This document shows positions 13,349-25,300 of a stretch of 64,000 nt of DNA, in pieces. Under the pieces are notes generated by a model, which did no database searches, was not told the DNA's origin, and saw only the letters and a list, made by a program, of their open reading frames with translations. Made by a program: the position numbers and the translations under genes. The stretch's first letter is position 1. The number at the start of each line of letters is the position of its first letter. This DNA comes from Nematopogon swammerdamellus. Taxonomy: Eukaryota > Arthropoda > Insecta > Lepidoptera > Adelidae. The DNA lies in NCBI GenBank assembly GCA_946902875.1, contig OX336336.1:4868545-4932544 (forward strand). Reading direction: 5' to 3'.

Positions 13349-16300
13349 GACTACCGGCACGGGTGGCTGTGCCCAAAAGTTCAAAGAACGATTAACACAC
13401 AGCCAATAACCCCACTCCTCGCGAAACCACGCTCAGAGAGGCGCCATGCCAGCTACAAGGCGGACAAAGAGGTTGTTGTCTAATTTATTAACACGCCTTT
13501 TGAAGATTCCCAGGTTATAGGTGGTGGGGAACACACTCGCCGGAAGACCGTTCCATATTTTCGCCGTACGACATAGGAACGATTTCGAAAAGCGATGCGT
13601 TCTCAGAAGTTGTGTGTCAACAACATATGGATGTTCCGAGCGAGTCCGGCGGGTGTGACGAATACGGATCGGGGCAGGAGGGATGAGGGAAGCCAGTTCT
13701 TCGGAACATCGGCAATGGTAGTACCTATAAAACAGGCTAAGGGAACCAATTGTTCGCCTGTGTTGCAATGATTCAAGTCCCTCCGTGAGCTTGGGATCAC
13801 CAATTAGGCGGATGGCGCGGCGCTGGATAGAGTCCAAGGAGGCCAACAGGTAAAGGGGGGATCCTTCCCACAGATGACTGCAATACTCCATCACCGGGCG
13901 AACTTGCGCTTTGTATAGCATAAGGAGTTGCGCCGGTGAGAAGAATCGCCTGCTGCGGTAGAGGACGCCCAATTTCCTGGAGGCAAGGGTAGCTTTGGAC
14001 TCTATAAAGCTCCAAAATCCTACATCTTTGGTCAATTCCACGCCCAGGAGGTCCAATTTGTCATTGTTGGGTACAGTCGTACCCTGAAATGTGGCTTGGG
14101 AGGGAAACCGGTCGGCCTTGGTAGAGAAGGCACAAGCTTGTGTTTTTCTGACGTTGAAATCTACAAGGTTCTCGCGGCCCCAGTAGGCTACCTTAAATAG
14201 AGCACCGTCTACTTTTTCAACCGTCAGACGTCGAGCTTCGTTAATGCGCACGTCTCTAGCAGTCCAGTCCTTGATGTAACCCTCGTGTGCGGTGCTGTCG
14301 TCTGCATAACTGTGAATGTTACCTAGGCACAGCAAATCGTTAATAAATAACAAGAATAGTGTAGGCGACAGCACCGAGCCCTGAGGAACGCCAGCGTTTA
14401 TTGGGAAGTCAGCTGATCTTGCACCGTCGACAGTTACAAAAATTGATCGGCCTCCCAAGAAGCTGGCGACCCAATTACAAAGGGACGAAGGGACACCGTA
14501 GGCCGGAAGCTTGCTAAGGAGACCTCGGTGCCAAACGCGATCGAACGCCTTAGATATATCTAAAGCGACCGCCAGCGACTCTCCAAAGTTGTCCAATCTC
14601 TCAGCCCATATGTGCGTGACATAAGCTAGAAGATCTCCTGACGATCGCTGTTTACGGAAACCGTACTGCTTATCGTCAAGGAGTTTATGAGCTTCTAGAT
14701 AAGTCAGGAGCTGGGAGTTTATGATCCGCTCCATAACCTTACAGAGGAGAGAGGTTATCGCAATGGGCCGATAGTTTTTGGGGTCAGCTGAGTTGCCCTT
14801 TTTGGGCACTGGTTGGACCGAGGCCTTCCTCCAGCAAGCAGGCACGATACCGGTGGAGAAAGATCGTCTAAAGAGACGAGTGAGGATAGGTGTCAATTCT
14901 AGTGCACACATTTTTAGTACACGCGCAGGAACGCCGTCCGGACCACTGCTCTTTGAGGCGTCCAACTGACGTAGACTTTTGAAGACCGCCCTGTTATAGA
15001 ATCGTACCTCACGCATTGTTGTACCGCATTGAGGTAACGATGGAGGGGTAGCGCCTTGGTCGTCTAGGGTCGAGTTGGAAGCAAAGAGGCGGGCAAATAT
15101 GTTCGCCTTCTCCTTAGCCAGGATAGCGAGTGATCCATCGGGGCGTTCTAGCGGTGGGGTTGCAGCTCGGCAGAAGTTCCGACCGATAGAGTTCGCCAGG
15201 GACCAAAACGCACGACTTCCAGTAGGACAGCGTGCGAGTTTTTGGCTTACTCCTCGGTCGTGCTCAAACTTGGCCAAGTTTAGCACGCGCTTGCTGGACT
15301 TGACAGAAGCATTGAAGGCACGTTTCGAGTCCACAGACCGATCGCTCAACCACCGTTTGAAGGCCTGGTTCTTCGCCTCGACAGCCAAGCGGCATTGACG
15401 ATTGAACCAGGGCCTCTGCTTGCCGCCAACGGGAACCACAGAACTTGGAATAAAGTATCCCATGCCCTGCAGAATCACCTCGGCGACAGCTTCGGCGATC
15501 TGAGACGGGTCTGCAGACCGAAAGCATGTCTCCTGCCAAGGATAACCTCCGAAAAAAGTTCGGAGATCGTCCCATTGTGCAGACTTGTAGTGCCAGACAG
15601 TGCGAGTACTACTCTCGCGGGTATCCGCATAGTACGAAGTTGGCACTGTTGTGGATACAAGGCAGTGATCTGAATTCCCCAGTGGAGCTTTCACAACGGC
15701 CCTGTAACCCTTTGGCTCCGAAGTCAACACAAGGTCCAACAGGTTTGCTCTATGCGACGGGTTCCTAGGGACTCTAGTTATACCTGACACAAGCTGTGTC
15801 AACCCGTGCGCCATGGCCAAGTTATATGCATCCCTACCAGCAGCATCCGTGACGCAGGAACCAAGCCGGCCATCTTACATCCAGTACGGTGGTACCACCC
15901 CAGTCGGTTACAATTTGAGCCTATCACCTAGTAAGGAGCAAGGGAAGGGACCTACAGTTTTACACCGGTTCCGAACGGCGAAGCACCAGGTGTAGGTATG
16001 CACGTAAATTTTTTCGTCAAAAAAAAACTCATTGGTACACGCCGACCGGGTTCGAACCTCGGATCTCTCGCATGAGAAGCCGATGCCCAAACCACTCGGC
16101 CACCCGCCGCTCGAACTATGAACACATATAGTCACCTCTGAGGTCACAGCTTGAAAGTCAATTCAACTTCAAGCTCAAGAAATCCACGAAAATGACTTCT
16201 TATGCATTAGAATAGTATACACAAATGGCCAATAATTCATCCAAGCACCCACCACAATATGAGTAAAAATAGTCTGATAAATATTGCTGATAAAAGCACA

Positions 16301-19300
16301 AACAACAAAAATATGGTAAATACACACCAGCTTCGGCTGCTCGTAAGAGAGTGAATACGAACCGAGTCCGTGCGCGCCGAGCGGGTCGCGCAGCGCGGGG
16401 AAGGGGAGCGGCGCGACGTGCGCGGCGGGTCGGTCGGCGAGCAGCGCGGCAGGGTGGAGCGACCACGCGACCGAGTGCGACGAGCCCGCCGCCACGCGCT
16501 GCACGCTCTCCACCCCCGCCACCTGCGCCGGCCGCCGGTTCACGCACGTCGACCCGTTGCCCTGCTGGCCGTGGTCGTTGTCCCCCCAAGCCCACACCTG
16601 CACATCATCGTGCAAATCATTGCATATGCATTCAATCCTATGTCTGCCGCCGGTGAATTTGTTCGCATGTGCAAGGCACAAGACAATAAAGGGGGTTTGT
16701 TGAGGGTTTGTAATGTTGTTTTTGTAAGTACACCCACCCAAACTGGAGATTATATGGGTGCTGTAACTCGAGAACAGCTTAAACAACTACAAAATGGTTG
16801 CACGCTATATAAAATTACGTTATGGCAAATAGAACCTTAACAGTAAACAGTAAGATTGGAAGTCGGAGAAAAATCTGAGTGAGATTTTGACTGATTTTCT
16901 GTAAAGTTCACTTCGTGAGATGAATAGCAGACAGTTATTTATTACTAACCAAATATGAGTTGCTAGGCACATAGTCAAGGTACACTTTTGCTGGCACGCC
17001 TCTATGCGAAATGCTTAGCGTTAAAAAAGTTATTTTTAGTTGTAATTTTATGGAAACAGACTCGGTTGGCTACATCACCTACAACATCCGTTATGTCAGC
17101 CCATAACACCTTGGTGAACTGGGTGCCATGTCAGTGCTTCCCTTTGGTCGTGCCGATACACAGAACTGGACAGAAAACACCAACTATTTACATAGGCGTT
17201 TCGACCGACCTTTCATTCATTGCGGTGGTGGCAAACCGGGCGGATTAAACCGTACCATCTAGTAACATATTAGATGGGACGGGACATACAGTTTTACTTA
17301 GAATCCAGACTAGAGTCAGCCTCCAACGGCCGAACGGTCACCCATTTAAGTTCTGAAACGACAGTCGACCGATCGCACCGCTGAGCTGACGAGGCTGACA
17401 CAAACTAATGCGCTTATAGCATACCTGGTGATCGCTGGTGACGGCTAGACAATGCAACGCGCCGACGGCGACGTGCACGACGCGTCGGCCGCGGAGCGCC
17501 TCCACCAGCGTGGGCCGCCGCACGTGCGAGTCACACCCGTGCCCCAGCCGGAAGTAGTCACCTTTGCCCCACGTCCACACCTCAACACAGTACAAGCTAT
17601 TCAACTAACAATATAGGGCCACATACTTTCACTGTGGTGTTGAGTGTATTTTGTATGTTGAGCATTTTTTATTATCAGTCTTAGTTTTTGTAAATTTTCT
17701 AACTAAATTGTTTTTAAAAACTTCACTGCTTTATTACTTATCAATTATTGCCATAAGAAATAATTTATTTGGCACCCGTACGTGAAAGAAAGTGGCGGAA
17801 AATTTAGGGGAACTCAGCATTTGCAACCACCAAGTCGGTGTCCAGTCACGACGGACTAAGTACTACCAGGTGGACTACAAGAAACACCGGGCTGTTAAGC
17901 TCAAGTGGCGGTGGGTTGGGCACGACAGTAGAAAAGACAACGACCGTTGGAGTAACCGTGTTCTACACTGGCGACTGTGGACCGGATAACAGTAGTGCCG
18001 TACCGCTGAAGGCTGGGAGGACTGAGGAAAATTGGAGAGGCGTATGTCCAGCAGTGTACGCGTACACGCTGACTGACTGACAGCATTTGCAACAAGAGAT
18101 TTTCCATTGTATTGATTTTGACTTGAACCCATTTCGTCATTACATGGTGGTAGTGGGTTCCACAAATCCGCTACCCACCTGCCCAGAAAATAGCAGTTCC
18201 AAACTCTCACTTTTAGTCTGTCGGTTGAAAAACCAAAAATCACCTCTCCATCTCTGGTGAGCGCCAAGCTGAACTGTGCTCCGCATTCCACCTGCGTCAC
18301 TCCCAAACAGTTCAGTCTTTCAATATTCTGCGGCACCGAGCATCCTTCCGAACCTCCGCGCCCTGGAAGTAATTTAGAGTCATTCATATTTTCTGTAAAG
18401 ACAAATCGAATACTATGAAAAAGTAACTTTTTGGGTAAGTAAAGTAAGGTTTTGGGAATTTAAAGCTAAATATTTAGTTAATTAAAAGTAATTTATTAGT
18501 GTATATAAATATTAATTATCAATCTGACAGCTCACCCAGCTTCCCAAAGTCACCATCGCCCCACGAGAAAACTTTTCCGCACTGCGTAAGCGCAAGAGTT
18601 TGTGCGTCTCGCGATCCGCATGCCACTTGCACCACTCGGTAGTCTGCTAAGGCCTCAACCTGGAAAAACACAGTAGTTGAAATCAAGCACATCCTGGTCA
18701 CTGCACCACTGTGACATGTTACTAGTCAAGAGACGACAGATAGGACAGGAAAGGAGCACCTTTTACTTGCCATTTTTTCCGATTCACTGCTTGCGCATTA
18801 GAACATAACGGTATTGCAAAGACCACGAACGGAAGAAGTAGAGACAAAAGTGTTGTGTCGGCACAGCATTGAGTTATCCTCGCCGGCGAGTGCAAAAGCT
18901 GGTGATATATTTGGTACATACATTTTTTTTCGTTCATTATCTGCACTAGCTTTCAAATTTACATGGTACCTAGTAATTTTTACATTAAACTCTGCCAAAC
19001 ATCTTTCTCTACTCTTACAATTCGAATAATGGCTAATGGACTTTTCCTGGAAATGCACACTACTTCCTCGTGGGTAAAAATTAGCCGCGATTAAGACTGT
19101 AACCACAACTTCAGTTATGACACTCGGCCACTAAAAACCAGAGGCAAATACTCGAAAAGTTCTCACCATCTTAGGAAGTAGCTGTGTCATATCGTCTCCA
19201 TGTCCCAGCCGCCCATACTCCCCCATGCCCCACGTGTATAACTTCCCCCGCGCCGTCACAGCAGCGCTGTGGGCCGAGCCGCAAGCTATGCCCACTATCC

Positions 19301-22300
19301 GCTCCCCACACAACGCCTCGATGCAGCGCGGGATCTCTTGTGTCAATCGGTTGCCGTGGCCCAGTTTGCCATCTTCGCCTTCGCCCCAGGAGTAAACCTA
19401 AGATTGTTTGGATGATTTTTACATGCGTTTAAATATTGGACAGGTTTCTGATAAAATAAATAAATAATAAAAAAAAAATAATAATAATTCACATAATTGA
19501 AGGTAAGCAACATGAAACCTTTACACCATTAACGTTAAAGCCTTAAGTTCACCTGCTGTGCCATATGACAGATATCAGCCTGCCTTTCCACAAAATGTAG
19601 CCACTGTATTTTAAGTATGTTATACTTACGGAGCGATAACAATAATGTCTATCCTCAATCAATCAATCAAATCAATCAAAACTTATTTATTGTACCAAAA
19701 CAAGATTTTTCGTATACAATTTTCTTATATCTAACATAGCATCTATCTATCTAAGGCTTACTTGCACCTACCACGTTCCAACCACACTACAACGACAACA
19801 AAGTCGAAATCTGTGGAGAAACATCTGTGTGGAAACACGAGGGACAATCCTTCGACACGCCGACGACAAATCGACGAATCGTGTTGTCGGATGGTGAGGC
19901 AAACTTAAACATAAGAATAAAAGTACCTTCCCATCTGCAGTAAGTGCGAGGGCGTGCTTGCCCCCCGAGTGTACGGCGACGCGACGCACCAGCACGTGCG
20001 CGAGGTGAGGGTTGGCGCGCGGAGTCATCACGTTCCCGCTGTGCCCCAGCCCTAGTCGACCATTCGCACCCTCCCCGCATACGTACAACTGGAACATACA
20101 TAATATGAGATCAATCATTATAACTTTTACCCTTCGGTCTGGTAGTAAACAGACCGGAAAACGGAAGTTGTATTCACTCTATAATTTTCGTGTTCAGTTT
20201 CGAATTCGAACAGAACCAAAAATACATGCAAGTGTATTAAAATATTTACTTTTCCATCTTGTGAGACAATGAAGAGCGTTTTGGAGCCTCCAGCGATGTG
20301 AACTGGTTTCAGCTGACTCAGAGTGGAGGAGTAGACGGGAACTTTCACTTTAGATCCCTTCACTCCGCCCAGCTGGTCTTTGTCATTCAAACCCCACACG
20401 TACACCTAAAATTATAACAATATGACAATTTTTATTCTAGAAAAACTGCGTGGAATTATCAGCCGACCATGTTGGTTGAAGGATATGGCAAAAGCATATG
20501 TCACTATTTGCAAACATTTCAAGTTTAGATAAAACATATGCTCTTTCTGTAAATAGTAACACACCCATGTGTTGTGTCTGTACGTATATCTGTGATACAG
20601 AAGCGACTTTGCATAAATATGGTATAAACACGAGAATTTCAACAATTTGACAGTGATGTTGGCCTACCTTAGGGCAGTCGCTAGGTAGAGTGGGAGGGTT
20701 GCACTCCGAAGATGCGATTCCAGTTGGGGTTTCTTTGTCGCTCCAATCTTCCGCAACAAAACTCATGCTCTGCAAACATACATTTTGGGTCAGTCTAACT
20801 CTTAGTTCAACCCCCAGCCTGCCAAGTTAATGTTCTCCAAGAGCCTCTTCTTGGGTCTAGATCGAGATACGAGAATATCTTGTACTACATACCCATATTT
20901 CTTCAATCCAATTTTACTCATCACTCGAAAGGTTGACTGGGCGAAATTACTCATAAATAATAATTTCGCCTTTGGATATTTAATTTCTATATTTAATGTA
21001 GTTTTTACTTTTAAATTATTATTGTGATCAATAAGTCTTATTCTATTATATAAAAACAAACACTTGATTCCTAACCTGCAGTACTTCAGTGTAGAGAGGG
21101 TTTTGTCGGAAGCCGGTGATGTAGAGGCCGTGGACTCGACAATCTGCGTTGGTGCTGCGGTTCTGCTTGATCCCAATCTCGATACAGGGGTAGTACTGCA
21201 AGATATTTTTAAATATTATTTGTGTCTAAAACTCAAAAAGTTCTGTTCTACAATTTTCTCAAAGCCAATGGAAGACCATCAATCCCTATATGAGTTGTAT
21301 GTAACCTGAACGTGGCGTGGTTGGCTACAAGCTAGATACACAATATCTGGCTCAACTAGCGACCATGACGATATTCGTTCTTGTCCTAATGGAGAAAACG
21401 TTCACTGCAAGAAAATGTGTGAACAAACCTGTTTGCAGTCAGCGAGCAGCTGTATCTGCGTGAGTTGTGGCGCGTGCGGGCGGTCGGAGCGCGGCGCGCA
21501 CGGCACTGACGCGAGCGTGGTGAGCGCGCCGTCCTCGAACCCCGCGCCCGCGCGCACCGACAGCGTCGCCGGCCCGTGCACGCCGCCCGACACACCCACG
21601 CCTAGCCGCCGAACCCACACCCCCGCGCGCATCTCCACGCGGATCCAGTGCTGCAAAAAATGTCAAGTATTTGTTTGGCACGTTATAGTATTAATATGAT
21701 ACGACAGAAATGTTATAATATTAATATTATAGAATATTATATTACAGATATTGCTATGTGAGTAAAAACAGCAGAGAGACAAAGCTTGTTGGGTGAGTTA
21801 AACAAAGGAGCACATAAACCAATATTACAAAATGATAATCCAAACCAAAAGATCACAAAACACTCAGCTTGGTCGGTCAGTACTAAAAGACCACAGAGAC
21901 CAAGCTTGCTAAGTGAGAAAAGGAACACAAAACCAAGTTTGCTAAGTGAGTAAAGTGGAACCCATAGGCCGAGGTTGTTGAGTGAGTAAAACAACACTCT
22001 CACCTGGCCAGTGCCGCTGCAGCTCTGCCAGTAGGTGTGCGGGAGTGAGTCGAGGAGGCGCAGTGCGCCGGCGCTGGAGCGACACGACGACACTCGCAGC
22101 GCGCGCACCGCGCCGCGCCACCCGACGTTCGCGCCCCCGCCGCTACCCAGTATGCTGTCGTCCGCTGTGAGGCCAGATATCACTATTTCATACTTCCATA
22201 TTCGTAATCAAGGTGAGATTCGAAGTCATTTAGAAGATCGAAAAACAATGAAAAATTCACGGGCAAAGAAAGAGCATAAATATGACCAAGGCAAGAGTCC

Positions 22301-25300
22301 TACAAACAAAATAGTGGCATGTTTAGCTTTATCGTGTTCGCGGTACTAACAATGGACCAACATTTGTATGTGGCGATGACATTAAATGTTGCTTGGTTTT
22401 GTCTCTTACGTACTCCTTCGGGCAAATGCATTCCAAACCTGAACATATAGCTACGAGAACAAGGTAATATGATACAAAAAGGGAACACTCACGATGGTCG
22501 CTCACAAGTTCCATCTCGCTGACCTGCCCCGTCCAGCCGGGCTGCTGGGGGAAGTCTACGGTGAGGTCTCGCCCATTACTCGATATTGCTGAAACCGTCG
22601 GACATTAATAGGCGTTCCGTATAAAAAAAGGGGGTTCTGAAGCTTATGAGCCCAAGTTAAGACGACGGTGTTTTTGAAGGAGTTTTAAATAAGAATTATT
22701 TACCAAATTAGTACCGGGTACATGTATAAATTAAATGTCAAGTCGTTTATCCGGCTCCAAGGACCAACGTCCAACAGCACAAATTGTTTATTGAAAGATG
22801 AGCTAAAGACGTCTGGCACAGCTTCAATCATTCAGCACACTCACCGGTGACGAGGCCGACGCTCGAGTGGTCGATGCAGCCCCACTTGTAGCGCGGCTGC
22901 GTGACGGCGGCGCGCACGCGCACGCGGTCGCCGGCTGCGAACGGCGCGCCGCCCGATACAACTTCTACGTGTACTGCGCGCACGCTCGCCGCCCGGCACA
23001 GCCCACGCCACTCCACCTACAAGTATGTGTGTGTGTTTAGATATTGGTTCGTTACATGTCTGTCCAATCCTTCACCCGGCTCGAAGGACCAATTTATAAG
23101 TGAACTGTGGTCGACTTTGTGGGGAGGAGCACTCACTGTGACCATGGATGCCTCATAAGAAATGAGACTCAACACTAAAAAGGCTTTCCCTTGCTAGCTG
23201 CATAATATGAGTGCATAAAAAGGTAAAAAACAAAATGGTCTTACCAGTAAGTGAATATTGTGCTTTATGTCTCTGTCGAGTTTTAACACCTGCCCGACAT
23301 CTCCAAGACTGACCTGCAATAAGTTAGTTGAATATTTACATCACAAATGTGAGCAGTTTAGTTAATTTTGTTTTCTTAATCATGTCTGGATGAGAACTTC
23401 ACATGCAGGTTAATATTTAGTTATTATCTATAACTTCAGGTTCTCTAAAAGAAAAACACCTGTTAGGCCACAACAGGTGTGGCATTCGCAAACCCATGAA
23501 CAACCGAACGTTCAATGGTACTGTTATCAACTATCACATACGAAAATGTCGAATGTTGCCACAAATAGTTATTCCTTTAAGGTAAGGAATGCTTACTTCT
23601 TCATATGATTTGCAGCAGCGAACCGTCATGCCTGGAGTGATGATCTCGGAGACGTACTGGCCATACTCCTCTTCGGAGGAGAAGCAGCTGCGCCAGCGGT
23701 AAGGCGCTGGCTGCTTCTGCAAGCACCACATCAGGTAAGGATTGAACAAAACGACTATGCAAAAATATATCAATTTTGATAATACATTTTTAAAACAGTT
23801 ACAATGTGAACAAAAATCTGTGATCAAGCTACCCCAATCTAATCAACTATGAGTATATGTATGTACCGGCGTTACTCACTCGCCGATGTGAGTATGAGAA
23901 ACGATTTCACTCAACCAATCAGAAGGCGTTCGGTGAGGCATCCGGCCCAGCTATTGGTTGAAATATGCGAGTAGTTAGCGAGTGAGTTACGCCGGTAGAC
24001 CCGCTGGACTCAGATACGTCATCCTAGGCTGCTTGCCAAAGACAAAATAAATAAATAATTAAAGTAAAATTTAAGTCCTTGCCTTTTCTCTGGAATACGA
24101 TTTCATTTCTGGTTCACTGTTCATTTTCTGTGGAAGCTCCAATAGATATGCCACTAGTGTCTCGACAGTTGGGAGTGTTGTACCTCCTGTAAATAAGTTA
24201 TAACATACATTTAAAAGTTTTTTTATAGTGTGGATATATATGTGGATTTATAGTGAATAGTAACCCATTACAGGTACCCATAAAAAAAAAATGAAAAAAT
24301 TTAATTTTCAATCCTGTTCACTACACCAACTGTTACGGACATTACCTAAGGCTTGAATTGCTCCGTAGACAGCGTGCCTCGAGAATCCCATCTCGATCAC
24401 TTGCTGGACTTCTGGCGAGTTCGCCCACGTATTCAGGTCCTTTCGAGCTGAAAAACCAAATTCATCAGTTTAAATAATTGTATTGAGTTTAAAGGAGACA
24501 CTACAATACAAATTGAGATGATCAATTCGATACAAAAAAAAAAAAAAATAGATCTACCTCTTTAAAGTATCAAAAACTGTATATCATTTAGCTGCTGTTT
24601 TACGTGTACGACGTTACGACAAATAAGGTATAATTGTATAACAAGAAATATATTATGATAGTACAACGTGTGGAGCGAAATAAGCATGATTTACCAATAG
24701 CGTTGGAGCTGGTCGATGACCCGTTGGTAGAACCATTAGACAATATGGAAGAAATATTCATTAGATTGCTCCTGTCAATGAGAGGTATTTCCAATGGGGA
24801 CTCGCAGTCTTTTTCGTCACCTGCAATACAATCAAATAATGAGAAAAAATTGTAACAATACTTGGCAGAGAATGTTGACATAGTGTTAAATGATCTTCAC
24901 AAATATTTATTTCCAATTTTAAAAAGCACGTTGCGCGTATGTATGTACATGAAAATCTTCACTAGCCGCACTGAATGAAACTTCGGTCGAAACGGCTATG
25001 TAAATAGTTCGCATTTTCTGTCCAGTTCAGTGTAGCCGACATGAAATGAAGGTAAGCACTGACATGGCACCTAGTTCATCCGGTGTTATGGGATGACATC
25101 ACGGATGTTGTAGGTGATGTAGCCAACAGTGTAAGTTTCCATGAAAAAATAATATTATTAGGTGATGCATGCAAGTGCCACCACTTGCACAGTGGCGGAC
25201 CTTAGAGTTATGCACCGAAGCCAACGGTGTCAGTTTCCATAAAAAGAAAAAAAAGCCCCCGCAAGGGTTAAGCAAGACATAAATAAAAGAATATTTAAGT

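Larger units (their letters stand above)
12033..16118 (-). mobile_element. tRNA-derived SINE split by two nested retrotransposons
   Basis: Three pieces of one minus-orientation SINE can be assembled by order: 12033-12066, 13185-13309 and about 15866-16118. Together they make about 410 bp, the length of the intact copies at 42608-43016 and 61965-62372. The rightmost piece carries the tRNA-like head (ggttcgaacctcggatctct and caaaccactcggccacccg, reverse sense). The two interruptions are an I-like element (12067-13171) and a CR1-type element (13310-about 15865). Confidence 0.85.

Noticed and set aside
15858..16120. tRNA genes at 16.05-16.12, 42.61-42.69, 54.03-54.08, 62.29-62.37 and 63.89-63.96 kb
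   Set aside because: The tRNA-like boxes are heads of a SINE family with common downstream body and tail, so not independent tRNA genes.
16351..16840. Plus-strand Arg/Ala-rich frames opposite exon 59
   Set aside because: Antisense shadow of the GC-rich RLD2 exon.
22400..22450. Mini-exon with tatgttcag acceptor and gtaaga donor as a ZZ remnant
   Set aside because: Its phases (needs two bases in, leaves none) conflict with exons 48 and 49, and it has no zinc-binding pattern.
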